NCBI RefSeq assembly: GCF_009765735.1 | Contig: NZ_LMUW01000198.1 | Location: forward strand, 1 to 32,153 | DNA: 32,153 nt | Reading direction: 5' to 3' | Source of the DNA: Xenophilus sp. L33 | GTDB lineage: Bacteria; Pseudomonadota; Gammaproteobacteria; Burkholderiales; Burkholderiaceae_C | Part shown: piece after piece, positions 7,327 to 14,928 of the stretch | How the letters are laid out: each line of letters starts with the position of its first letter | How positions within the stretch are numbered: position 1 is the first letter of the stretch | Notes under the pieces: model-generated | Databases searched by the model: none | What the model saw: the letters and a program-made list of their open reading frames with translations, nothing else | What the model was told of the DNA's origin: nothing | Position numbers and translations under genes: made by a program

Positions 7327-8877
7327 ATGGGCCGCCTGATCGCGCGGCATCTCGCGCCGGTGCTGCAATGCATGCCCGGGCGAGAGGACGCCGGTACGTC
7401 GCTTCGCCGCCGCTTCGCCGCCCTGGTCGAGGCGCAGGTCGAGCTCAACGCCTTCGTCTCCCAGTCCGCCGACGCTTTCAGCTACGACGACGGGATCCGG
7501 TTCGAGCGGCACGGCACCATGCTCGAGATCGTCGAGGTCGATGCGACCCTGCGCGAGGCCTGGCGCCGCGACGGGCGCAAGCTCGCCCGTCTGCATGGCT
7601 ACTGGTTCTACCGGGCAACCGACGACTTCGTGGCTTCCGGGATGGCCACGGTGACCCTCGGCCGGCCCGAGAACCAGGAGGCCAACCAGTTGGCGTACCT
7701 GCGCGCGCTGCGCACGCGGCTGCAGCTCACGCAGGTCTACGGCATCGCCGAGTCCGTGACCACGGACACGGGCGAAGCCGTCGACGTGTTCCAGGCCGCG
7801 CTCTCGCTCGAGCTGATGTCGGCCTTCTTCCAGCGCGACTTCCTCGAAGCCTTCATGTCGCACCTTCGTCGCGTCAAGGACTGGCGGGTGGCGCTGCGCT
7901 TGCTGGCCGAGGGCGGCGCACGCGCCGGATTGCAGAACCGGTTCCCGCTGACGTGGTCCGATCGCGCGGCCAAGATCGTGAACATCACCGGGTGGACGGT
8001 GACGCCGGCATCACCGACAGGCGACGCCCGCATGGCAGCCGCCATCCTCGACTTCTGGAGCAGCGACTGGGCTGCGTTGTCCAGGCGACTGAGAGAGGAG
8101 GGCACGGAAGGCCACCCGAGCAGCCCTGGCCTGCGGCCCGCGCTGCTCGAGCGGCCCGTGCTGAAGTTCGGGGAACTGCTCGTGCAACTGCCCTGGCACG
8201 TGGGCCTGCAAAACAACACCGCGGCCGCCATCAACAACCTCAGGCGACTGGGCCACCAGCGCCGTGAGGCGCGCGAAGAGACGCAGCGCATCGAGCAGGC
8301 GCTCGGAGCGGCCTTCGCGGCACGCGGCTTCGCGGTGGTGGCCAACTGGATGCCCGATCGCGCGCTGCACGGCGCGGCAGGTGAGGTGGACCTCATCGCG
8401 GCGCTGGAGGGCGTGGTGCTCGTGATCGAGGTGAAGTCGACCTTCCTGCGCCAATCGCAGAAGGAAGCGTTCCAGCACGCGACCGGGACGCTCCGCCATG
8501 CCGGGGGGCAAGTGCGAAGGAAAGTCGGCGCCGTCGTGCGCGAGTTGACGGGTGGCGGGTCGTTGAGGCAGTTGCTCGGCCTTGCCGATGATGCGTCCGC
8601 CCCGGAGGCCATCGGCTGGATCGTCGACACCTCGATCGAGTGCGACCACCAGCATTTCTCCGGGGTGCTGAAGGTATCCCTTGAGGAGGTTCTTATCGCG
8701 CTGCGCGACGACGTGGCGCAGCTGTGGGATCCCGACCGCCTCTTTGCCGCCGACACGCCCCGGCCGTCTGGCGACGACGCTCCGGCGCCCGACGAGGATT
8801 CGCTGTATCCGCAGGGGTTCTCTGCGCGACGCCTGGTCGAGGTCATCATGCGTGCGGAGGTCTGGCGCGGCATCTGA
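7327..8877 (+). CDS. Large protein with C-terminal PD-(D/E)XK nuclease motif
   Basis: A 516-residue protein. Residues 1 to about 310 are helical and unrecognised (HGYWFYRATDDFVASGMA is a distinctive segment). A C-terminal domain carries GEVDLIA followed after 12 residues by VIEVKSTF. The candidate catalytic set is E353/D355, E368 and K370. This spacing is typical of restriction-like and NERD/Mrr-like PD-(D/E)XK nucleases. The following part (KEAFQHATGTLRHAGGQVRR) resembles the helical region after such active sites. AGG sits five bases before ATG 7327 and overlaps the upstream stop, consistent with coupling. It lies between ardC and parB on the first-entering side of oriT. A defence, anti-defence or inter-plasmid competition role is inference from the nuclease motif and location only. 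Confidence 0.75.
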   Translation: MGRLIARHLAPVLQCMPGREDAGTSLRRRFAALVEAQVELNAFVSQSADAFSYDDGIRFERHGTMLEIVEVDATLREAWRRDGRKLARLHGYWFYRATDDFVASGMATVTLGRPENQEANQLAYLRALRTRLQLTQVYGIAESVTTDTGEAVDVFQAALSLELMSAFFQRDFLEAFMSHLRRVKDWRVALRLLAEGGARAGLQNRFPLTWSDRAAKIVNITGWTVTPASPTGDARMAAAILDFWSSDWAALSRRLREEGTEGHPSSPGLRPALLERPVLKFGELLVQLPWHVGLQNNTAAAINNLRRLGHQRREAREETQRIEQALGAAFAARGFAVVANWMPDRALHGAAGEVDLIAALEGVVLVIEVKSTFLRQSQKEAFQHATGTLRHAGGQVRRKVGAVVRELTGGGSLRQLLGLADDASAPEAIGWIVDTSIECDHQHFSGVLKVSLEEVLIALRDDVAQLWDPDRLFAADTPRPSGDDAPAPDEDSLYPQGFSARRLVEVIMRAEVWRGI

Positions 8878-9097
8878 CTTCGTCTTCGTCCCCAGGCGCA
8901 TGCAATGCTGCCGTCTCTATGGCGCTACCTTGTGTCACCGCTCTCGGGTACTTACGCAAGCCAGGTCTGGTTCAGTGGCAGGCCCTGGGGGAAGGCGAGG
9001 CGCGCAAGGACGTCGTGTGGCAGTGCATGACGCAGGAGGAGCGCGGTTTCAGGGAGGCGAAGCGGCGCTGGACTCGCACCAGCCATCCGATCCGGCG

Positions 9098-9331
9098 TCA
9101 TGTCGGGGGCTTTGCATCATCTTGCCCGGGCTGGGAGTGGACACGGTGCATCTGGCCGCGCAGCTGCGCTTCCTCTGCTTCGCGCAGGCTTCGCGCAGCG
9201 CGAGACGTCACGAAGGTTGCAAACAGCGCATCGACTTGCTGGTTCCATGCCGCGACGGCCGCACCGGAGGCGCTGACGGCGGGATGACAGGGAACGGCCA
9301 GGATCGCGGTCTTCTGAGTGATGGTCGGCAT
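9098..9331 (-). CDS. Small unknown protein, 77 residues
   Basis: Starts at ATG 9331 with AGGA seven bases upstream and encodes MPTITQKTAILAVPCHPAVS, then SGAAVAAWNQQVDALFATFV and an Arg/Glu-rich tail. I do not recognise the family. It is the only minus-strand gene between the insertion sequence and the stb operon. The 220 bp between it and the nuclease stop at 8877 shows nothing I can name. Support is the ribosome binding site and a reasonable amino acid composition, so it is moderate. Confidence 0.45.
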   Translation of the reverse strand: MPTITQKTAILAVPCHPAVSASGAAVAAWNQQVDALFATFVTSRAARSLREAEEAQLRGQMHRVHSQPGQDDAKPPT

Positions 9332-9826
9332 GGGATCTTCCTGCATGTTCTGTTCCCGGCTGCTCACTTGGCGTTGCGCGACGTCGCGGCCCGGGCCGCG
9401 AGGCGCGCCATGTCGCCCGCGCTCGAGGCGCTGCGCGATGCTGTTGTGAGCGTTGCGCACGAAGCTCCACGCTTTCTGCCGCCTCGCGCTTCTCGGAATC
9501 GACCGCCACCCTCGCATGCGCCTGTCGGGGTCCGTGCCGCATGGATATCGCCAGGCGCGCCTAAGGAATGCCCTAAGTCATCGGCGTGGAACTTCCTGAC
9601 GTGCTGCCCGTCATGCTGCCCAGGGACGATGGTTTCGATGTTCGTCGGTTATAGCTCAGAGAAGTCTTCGCATCGACTGCCATAAGAGGTAGGGCGCCCC
9701 ACCGGCTTCGCCGCTGTCGGGCTGCTCCAGGTTCGCGCCTTCGCGCTCATCCCCTGCGGGGACGCCTGCGGCCGCCTTGCGCATCCCTGGCGCGCGGGAC
9801 TGCGTCCCTTGGACTTCCTTGATCAG

Positions 9827-9856
9827 ACCTGCAAACCGACAAGTCGATTTGCAGGT
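9827..9856. repeat. 30-bp near-perfect palindrome
   Basis: ACCTGCAAA at 9827-9835 pairs with TTTGCAGGT at 9848-9856. Inside, CGAC and GTCG pair again around AA, leaving a single mismatched pair. It is 330 bp upstream of parB. It could be an operator or parS-like site, or a single-strand hairpin. Confidence 0.7.
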
Positions 9857-9978
9857 GGAGGCGCTCGCCGCGCGGCGGTTGGGTTTCGCGTCGGCCTCTG
9901 CTGGTTCTGCCGTTCTCCTGTGCCTTTCGCTGGTCCGGTGACTCTGCGCCCGCGGGGCCCGGGGACCGGCTTCGCCTG

Positions 9979-10023
9979 CAAGGGGGTATTCATAAGGCTT
10001 CGCCTTACAAAGCTTCCCCCTTG
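9979..10023. repeat. Nested hairpin upstream of parB
   Basis: The outer stem is CAAGGGGG (9979-9986) with CCCCCTTG (10016-10023). The inner stem-loop is AAGGC TTC GCCTT (9994-10006). It lies about 160 bp before the parB start codon. Confidence 0.65.
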
Positions 10024-10185
10024 CTCCCCCGTCCCCGCCGTCGCTGTCGTTCACCGGGCGAAAGACTCAGGAGAACGGCGGCCAGCTCCGGGCAGGAGGC
10101 CAATGCGAACCCCAACCCTTCATTGAAGGGCTCGAGATCTTGGAGCCCGGCATCTCTTCAACTTCTACTGCAAAGGAAAACGGAA

Positions 10186-12324
10186 ATGACTGCTGCTGCC
10201 GAGAATCATGTCGTGATCCAGAGCAAGGCGCCTGGGAAGCTCAATGGTGCGAAGGCGCCGAGGACGCCAAAGCGCCCCAAGGGGTCGGGCTCCTCTCCGG
10301 CCGCTTCCGCGAAGCCTCTCACCGAGCGCACCGCCGACGATGCGGGGTCGACGCCAGCCCAGGACATACTGGTGCCGCTGGACCGCCTCGTGCCCAGTGA
10401 CGCCAACGTGCGTCGGGTGGTCCGCGAAGACGGGATTGCCGAACTTGCCGCGCTGATCGCGTCGCAGGGACTGCTGCAGCGCCTGTCTGTCGTCGCTCGC
10501 CCCGATGGATGTTTCGCAGTGGTGGCCGGGGGTCGGCGCCTACGCGCCATGCAGAGGCTCGTCGCGCAGGGCAGCTGGGACGCATCACAGAGCGTGGAGT
10601 GCAAGCTGTACGGCGATGCCCGCGCGGCCGAGGTGTCACTGGCGGAGAACTCCGGCCGCGAGGCCATGCACCCCGCCGACGAGATGGAGGCCTTTCGCAA
10701 GTTGGTGGAAGAAGGCCTGACGGTTGCACAGGTGGCGGGCCGCTTCGGCGTCAGCGTGCTGACGGTCGAGCGTCGGTTGCGGCTCGCGCGTCTCGCCCCC
10801 CGATTTCTCGCCATGTACCGCGCCGACCAGATCGATCCGGATCAGTTGCAGGCACTCGCGCTGACCGAGGACCACCTGGCGCAGGAGGCCGTCTGGGATG
10901 GCCTGCCGGCTTACGACCATGATGCGTGGACGATCCGGCGCTTGCTCACCGAACAATCCTGCACAGGCGACAGTCGCCTCGCTCTCTTCGTCGGCATCGA
11001 AGCCTACGGAGCCCGGGGCGGTGCGGTGCGCCGCGACCTCTTTGCCGACGACGGTGATGCCAGGAGCATCTACTTGGACGACTCCGTGCTGTTGCAGACC
11101 CTCGCGATGGAGAAGCTGCGTGCGCTGGCTGAGGAAGTGCGCGCTGAAGGTTGGGGGTTCGTAGAGTGCCTCACCGAGGCCGACAGCCTCGCGCTGCGCA
11201 GCTACGGGAGCGAGCCGCAGGCCGAGCGCGAGCCGACCTCGGAGGAGGCGCAAGCCATCGAGGCCATGGAAGCTGAGCGCAATCGCCTCGCCGAGAGTCT
11301 TGAGCGGAATCAGGAAGAAGGCGATCCCGATTCCGACGCGTACGAGGCAGAGGAAGAGCGCCTGTCCAACGCCCTGGATGCATTGGACGACCGGCTGGAT
11401 AGCGCCCGAGCCGTTCTTCAGGCGTGGACATTCGAACAGATGGAGCGCACCGGTGCATTGCTTCGCATCGACCACGCCGGACGCTTGACTGTCCATCGTG
11501 GCCTGATCCGGCCCGAGGACCGCACGGCGGGCAAGGGTGGTGCAGGGCAGGGCCCCGGCAGATCAGGCTCCGTCAACGGTAGAGGCAACGCCGAGGGAAG
11601 AGAAGACGGCGACCCAGAGGCCACGAAGAATACCCGCAAGCGCCCCGAGTTCAGCGAGAAGCTCATGCGCGACATGACCGCGCATCGCACGGCCGCGATC
11701 CAGGCTGGGGTGACGCAAAACCCTCAGGTGGCGCTGGTCACGCTCGTGCACCGGATGGCCGAGACTGTCTTCGGCCAGTACGGCCGGGGCAACGATGTGG
11801 TGAAGGTGCATGTGCATCCAACCACCGACTACAGCCTCGCGCAGAGCGCGACCGACTACGAGAACTCTTTCGCTTGCGCGATTCTTGGGCAGGCAGAGAA
11901 GGAGTGGGGCGACCGGCTCCCGGGCAATCCCGAGGCGATGTTCGCCTGGCTGCTCGGCCAGGACCGCGAGACGCTGCTGGAATTGCTGGCCTACTGCACC
12001 GCACGCAGCCTCGACGCGATGGCGGGACGTGAACGTTCGCGCGACCAGAGCGATGCGATCGCCGAAGCCCTCGGCATCGACATGGCCGACTGGTGGAGCC
12101 CCACCGCCGCGAACTACCTCGGCAGCATCAGCAAGGCGAAGGCGTTGGAGGCCGTGAAGGAGGCGACGGGCATCGATTCCACGAAGGCGGTGGCCGGGAT
12201 GAAGAAGCCGCAAGCCATCGCGTACTGCGCGAGCAAGCTCGAAGGCTTGCGGTGGCTGCCTGGCCCTTTGCGCGCACGTGCTGCGACCAGCGTCGGCAAT
12301 GAAAGCGAGATGCCCGACGACTGA
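10186..12324 (+). CDS. parB: Long ParB-family DNA-binding protein
   Basis: A 712-residue member of the large plasmid ParB-like group, which is longer than chromosomal ParB. After a basic, disordered N-terminus (1-60), the ParB domain begins near ILVPLDRLVPSDANVRRV. It includes VVAGGRRLRAM (about 113-123) in place of the usual GERR box, then LAENSGREAMHPADEMEAF. A helix-turn-helix follows at about 179-203 (VAQVAGRFGVSVLTVERRL). The middle is acidic and coiled (about 340-410). The C-terminal 200 residues form a further unassigned domain. ATG 10186 is chosen for its strong upstream AAGGA. No parA lies beside it; the ATPase here is StbB in the convergent operon. A role in plasmid maintenance or in regulation of the leading region is likely but not proven. 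Confidence 0.85.
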   Translation: MTAAAENHVVIQSKAPGKLNGAKAPRTPKRPKGSGSSPAASAKPLTERTADDAGSTPAQDILVPLDRLVPSDANVRRVVREDGIAELAALIASQGLLQRLSVVARPDGCFAVVAGGRRLRAMQRLVAQGSWDASQSVECKLYGDARAAEVSLAENSGREAMHPADEMEAFRKLVEEGLTVAQVAGRFGVSVLTVERRLRLARLAPRFLAMYRADQIDPDQLQALALTEDHLAQEAVWDGLPAYDHDAWTIRRLLTEQSCTGDSRLALFVGIEAYGARGGAVRRDLFADDGDARSIYLDDSVLLQTLAMEKLRALAEEVRAEGWGFVECLTEADSLALRSYGSEPQAEREPTSEEAQAIEAMEAERNRLAESLERNQEEGDPDSDAYEAEEERLSNALDALDDRLDSARAVLQAWTFEQMERTGALLRIDHAGRLTVHRGLIRPEDRTAGKGGAGQGPGRSGSVNGRGNAEGREDGDPEATKNTRKRPEFSEKLMRDMTAHRTAAIQAGVTQNPQVALVTLVHRMAETVFGQYGRGNDVVKVHVHPTTDYSLAQSATDYENSFACAILGQAEKEWGDRLPGNPEAMFAWLLGQDRETLLELLAYCTARSLDAMAGRERSRDQSDAIAEALGIDMADWWSPTAANYLGSISKAKALEAVKEATGIDSTKAVAGMKKPQAIAYCASKLEGLRWLPGPLRARAATSVGNESEMPDD

Positions 12325-12350
12325 CCAGGCATTCGCCTCACACACCATGG

Positions 12351-12374
12351 CCGGCGACGTTTTCTCGTCGCCGG
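12351..12374. terminator. Bidirectional hairpin between convergent genes
   Basis: CCGGCGACG at 12351-12359 pairs with CGTCGCCGG at 12366-12374 around TTTTCT. It lies in the 115-bp gap between the parB and stbC stop codons, as expected for a shared terminator. Confidence 0.75.
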
Positions 12375-12439
12375 TCACGGATTTCGATCCCTCCGACGCT
12401 TGATCGCTCGCGCGCCGAATGTCGACGAGGCACCCCTCA

Positions 12440-12907
12440 TTATTTTTGAATCACCTCTTGCACTCTCGAGCGCGTGCCTGCATCGAGCGAAGGCCACGCA
12501 AGCTGGAGCGCGCGGCCGACGCGTGCTTGCTCCAACAGGTCACGGCCCGTGCCGTACAGGATTGTCGTCATCAGCCCGGCAGAGAGCAGGGCGCTCCCAG
12601 CCGAGGCAATCACGATGGCCGACCACGAGCTTTGACGTTTCGCCGCCGGGATCGCACCCGCCTCCACGATGTTGACAGAGGTCTCAATGCGCGATGCGGT
12701 GTTGCTGAGCCTGCGGCCGGTTTCAAGCAGTGCGGGCTGAGCATCAACAGAGCGCTGAACCAGTCCGACCAGCGTATCGAGGTCGGCATGCAGTTCTTCG
12801 CGCACCTTTTTCAATATCGCAGTGACGTCATCGGCCTGCTTCAGGAGCGGCTCCACGTCTTCCAGCAAGATCCGCAGGGCCGCGTGCTGTGCGTTGGTCG
12901 GGCTCAT
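12440..12907 (-). CDS. stbC: StbC-like protein with one membrane segment
   Basis: The last gene of a three-gene operon laid out like stbABC of R388. The 155-residue product starts MSPTNAQHAALRILLEDVEP and has helical coiled segments (about 15-75). A hydrophobic stretch, SAIVIASAGSALLSAGLMTT, lies near residues 95-115. R388 StbC has no known motif, so the name rests on operon position. Its ATG overlaps the stbB stop as ATGA, indicating coupling. The predicted membrane anchor suggests a membrane-linked positioning role, which is inference. Confidence 0.6.
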   Translation of the reverse strand: MSPTNAQHAALRILLEDVEPLLKQADDVTAILKKVREELHADLDTLVGLVQRSVDAQPALLETGRRLSNTASRIETSVNIVEAGAIPAAKRQSSWSAIVIASAGSALLSAGLMTTILYGTGRDLLEQARVGRALQLAWPSLDAGTRSRVQEVIQK

Positions 12908-13704
12908 GCTCGGCGCGCCTTCTCGACGTTGGTTGCCGCTGGCGATGTCGATGCCTTGCCGATGGCATCGACTGGGAACAACAAGCCGTGCACCTGCGAG
13001 AGGTTTTCGTGGGCGGTGACGGCCAGGTCGTGCGTCATCTGGCCGGAGATGGCGCGCTCCAGCGCCACCAGATCGCTGGCTTGCTTCGCCAGGCCGCGTG
13101 CTGCCTTCCAATCCGTGCCATCCATTGCCAGGTCTCCGATGGTTTTCTTGCTGGCCTTCGCCATCTCGTAGACCTCGTTGAGCGCGATGACTGCGTGCGG
13201 CTCGAAAACTGCCTTGCCTTGGCCATCGGTGGCCCCATAGCCGGTCACCAGCGCGTAGACGAGATCGATTGGTTCCAAGGCTTCGGTCGCGTACTGATTG
13301 AACAGAACGCGGACCTTGTGGCCTTCGATCCCGAGCTTGTGAAGCCAGTTAATCGTCGCGATGGTGTCGCGCTGCTGCTTGTCGGTCGGAACGGTCGGCA
13401 CTAGGACCAGGTCAAACTCGCCGACCGCGCTCTTGAACCGCGTCATCTCGGTCATGAACGCGGCGACGTTCGAGGCGCCGACATCGATGATCACATCGTC
13501 GTTGACCATGATTTCTCGAAAGATCTCCTTGAACCGACTCGCGCTCAGTTCCTCGACATCCATGGCCTCCACGTCATTGACGTTGCTGGCATTGATGGAT
13601 TCGACGCTGATGATCTTGGCGCCCGGTGTGAATGCAGCGAGCAGATGCACGGCCAGCGTGCTCTTGCCGACGTTGCCCGAGAGGTTGAGGACACAGATTT
13701 TCAT
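12904..13704 (-). CDS. stbB: StbB-like ParA-superfamily ATPase
   Basis: A 266-residue P-loop ATPase. MKICVLNLSGNVGKSTLAVH carries the Walker A region at residues 10-16 (GNVGKST), a deviant form lacking the usual KGG. DDVIIDVGASNVAAF is the Walker B region, and FDLVLVPTVPTDKQQRDT follows. In R388, StbB works opposite to StbA, balancing conjugation and vegetative stability. The start overlaps the stbA stop (ATGA) and its own stop overlaps stbC, so the three genes form one tight operon. A ParA/MinD-like cytoskeletal ATPase of another class is the alternative reading. Confidence 0.8.
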   Translation of the reverse strand: MKICVLNLSGNVGKSTLAVHLLAAFTPGAKIISVESINASNVNDVEAMDVEELSASRFKEIFREIMVNDDVIIDVGASNVAAFMTEMTRFKSAVGEFDLVLVPTVPTDKQQRDTIATINWLHKLGIEGHKVRVLFNQYATEALEPIDLVYALVTGYGATDGQGKAVFEPHAVIALNEVYEMAKASKKTIGDLAMDGTDWKAARGLAKQASDLVALERAISGQMTHDLAVTAHENLSQVHGLLFPVDAIGKASTSPAATNVEKARRA

Positions 13705-14135
13705 TTACGGTTCCTTCGGTGGAGGTCTCTGGCGATCTGTGCGTAGTCGCGCGAGGCCATTTGCTTGGCCTCGGCCAGCGCATCGAGGACGTGGGTGGCG
13801 CAGCGCGGGTCGACGGCTGTGCCCGGCGCCTGGGCGGTGCCTGCCGCCTGCAGTTCTCCCGATGCTCGAACCGTCGGCGCGCTTGCGGATGCGCCGGGCC
13901 GAACGACGGAGTTCTTCTTCATTCGCAGCAGGCAGGACTTGTACGTGTTCCAGGTTGCCTGAAGGCCGCCTGCTTTCATAGCCGCCAGGATGTCCCGGTG
14001 TCGGTGGCCAAGTCCGTGGGCGTCGGCGATTAACTCGCGCATGCGCGAGACCACGATCGACGTGCTGCGCAGGTCCTCGGCCACGAGTCCCCGCGTGCGT
14101 TGCTGGATTCGATTCAAAATCTCAGATTCGGACAT
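13701..14135 (-). CDS. stbA: StbA-like DNA-binding stability protein
   Basis: A 144-residue protein whose N-terminal half (ILNRIQQRTRGLVAEDLRST to MKKNSV, about 4-70) resembles the helix-turn-helix DNA-binding part of StbA/TraD-like plasmid proteins. An Ala/Pro-rich linker leads to a short basic tail (YAQIARDLHRRNRK). In R388 StbA binds short direct repeats upstream of its own gene, near oriT, and is needed for stability. Here an eight-copy 11-bp array lies 93 bp upstream. I chose ATG 14135; a GTG at 14156 would add seven residues, and neither has a strong ribosome binding site. The gene diverges from trwA across the oriT region. Confidence 0.7.
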   Translation of the reverse strand: MSESEILNRIQQRTRGLVAEDLRSTSIVVSRMRELIADAHGLGHRHRDILAAMKAGGLQATWNTYKSCLLRMKKNSVVRPGASASAPTVRASGELQAAGTAQAPGTAVDPRCATHVLDALAEAKQMASRDYAQIARDLHRRNRK

Positions 14136-14166
14136 TGCGCTGGAAAAAAGTTGCACCTTACGCTAC

Positions 14167-14195
14167 ATTGTGAACCATGAAATTCAATGTGTCTC
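14167..14195 (-). promoter_or_regulatory. stbA: Possible promoter for the stb operon
   Basis: On the minus strand, GAGACA (14195-14190) and CACAAT (14172-14167) are 17 bp apart, each matching the sigma-70 boxes at four of six positions. ACATTG (14165-14170) and CAATGT (14185-14190) form an inverted repeat across it. Weak but well placed. Confidence 0.35.
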
Positions 14196-14216
14196 TATTA
14201 AAGATACGAAATGTTG
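14191..14216. promoter_or_regulatory. Shared 26-bp element, oriT copy
   Basis: GTCTCT at 14191 and AATGTTG at 14210 have exactly the same spacing as at 22760-22785, and 19 of 26 positions agree. It sits between stbA and the 11-bp repeat array. It is a candidate operator for a regulator common to the DNA-processing and secretion genes. Confidence 0.6.
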
Positions 14217-14227
14217 AGGTCGGCGCG

Positions 14228-14315
14228 GGTGCATTCCGGGTGCACCGCAGGTGCAGAAAGGGTGCAGTGAAGCTACAGAAAGAGTACAGATTGGACGCAC
14301 TGGGAATGCAGTCAG
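14228..14315 (+). repeat. Eight tandem 11-bp repeats, candidate StbA binding array
   Basis: The first six bases of successive 11-bp units, starting at 14228, 14239, 14250, 14261, 14272, 14283, 14294 and 14305, read GGTGCA four times and then GCTACA, AGTACA, GACGCA and AATGCA. All end in CA. The period equals about one helical turn, so a protein would bind along one face. R388 StbA sites are also short repeats at an 11-bp period. Confidence 0.85.
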
Positions 14316-14425
14316 CCTTCGGCCTGTTGTCACGCTCTCGGCCGATCCTTCGGCTCGCCCGACCTCTTTTCCTCCTCAAAAGCCTCGTTTTGGTGGACGG
14401 CCTCGGGTTCGCCGACTCGCCTAGG

Positions 14426-14455
14426 GGCGATACACCATACGCACCTACAAGGTGC
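14426..14455 (-). other. oriT: Predicted oriT core: nic site and adjacent hairpin
   Basis: On the minus strand GGCACC TTGTA GGTGC forms a 5-bp hairpin (14455-14441), followed by GTATGGTGT and then ATCGCC. The R388 oriT reads GCACC GAAA GGTGC GTATTGTCT/ATAGCC, so hairpin, spacing and nic context line up. Cleavage is predicted on the minus strand between the bases opposite 14432 and 14431. The 5' end then lies towards lower coordinates, making the stb-parB-ardC side the leading region. The location between stbA and trwA is the same as in R388. Confidence 0.75.
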
Positions 14456-14561
14456 CGGCAACCCCGCATGGATGCTGGATTCCTTTGTGTTACAGCGGCA
14501 TTTCTCGGTGTTACCTCGAGGCCTGCACGCGCAATGAAGCGGCCTTAAATTTGAGTAACAC

Positions 14562-14915
14562 ATGAGCAAGTACGTCCCAATCCGGTTCAACGACGCAGAG
14601 GACGCGGCTCTGCAACGGTTGTTTGTGGCCTCGGACGACAGGGCGCTCGGGACGCATATCAAGCGCGTGTATTTCGACGCGCAGCGGCCGAATATCGACG
14701 CCGTGCACGGCTTGCGAAGCGAGCTTGAGCGACTCGACGTTGCCATCGATCGTCTCCAGAGCGCCGAGGCCGGCACCGGGGACTCGCAATTGCTGTTGAG
14801 TGTGCTCTGTGGGCTCTACGTGATGGTTCGGAAATCCGTCGGCGACTCCATCCGGGCGCAGGCCGATCAGGTGATCGACATCTCGGCGATAGAGGCCTAC
14901 CTCAAGGGCAAATGA
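14562..14915 (+). CDS. trwA: TrwA-like oriT-binding protein
   Basis: A 117-residue ribbon-helix-helix protein. MSKYVPIRFNDAEDAALQRL supplies the N-terminal strand and first helix, followed by ALGTHIKRVYFDA, and a C-terminal helical tetramerisation part ends ISAIEAYLKGK. TrwA binds oriT, stimulates relaxase nicking and the coupling-protein ATPase, and represses its own operon. Length and context (oriT upstream, trwB and trwC directly downstream) match the family. The gap to trwB is 13 bp. No strong ribosome binding site precedes the ATG. The spacer from the repeat array to this gene would carry its own promoter and operators. Confidence 0.82.
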   Translation: MSKYVPIRFNDAEDAALQRLFVASDDRALGTHIKRVYFDAQRPNIDAVHGLRSELERLDVAIDRLQSAEAGTGDSQLLLSVLCGLYVMVRKSVGDSIRAQADQVIDISAIEAYLKGK

Positions 14916-14928
14916 TTCAAGGCAAGTG

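Larger units (their letters stand above)
9332..10185. other. Long spacer upstream of parB, with strong palindromes
   Basis: I find no convincing gene. Overlapping frames on both strands are arginine/proline-rich shadows. It holds a 30-bp near-perfect palindrome at 9827-9856, a nested hairpin at 9979-10023 and smaller GC hairpins around 9735-9770. The parB ribosome binding site is AAGGAAAACGGAA, directly before ATG 10186. Candidates for what it holds are a centromere, a ParB operator or leading-region promoter structures. Confidence 0.5.

Noticed and set aside
8681..9685. Plus-strand frame of 334 codons after the nuclease gene
   Set aside because: It begins inside the nuclease gene in another frame and has the Arg/Ser/Pro-rich composition of a shadow.
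9656..10054. Minus-strand frame of 132 codons upstream of parB
   Set aside because: It runs through the palindrome and hairpins, has an atypical Ala/Arg composition, and resembles no family I know.
14228..14315. CRISPR array
   Set aside because: The repeats are 11 bp with no unique spacers, so this is a protein-binding iteron array.
14228..14315. Replication-origin iterons
   Set aside because: No replication initiator gene lies in the window, and the repeats sit between stbA and oriT exactly where StbA sites are expected.
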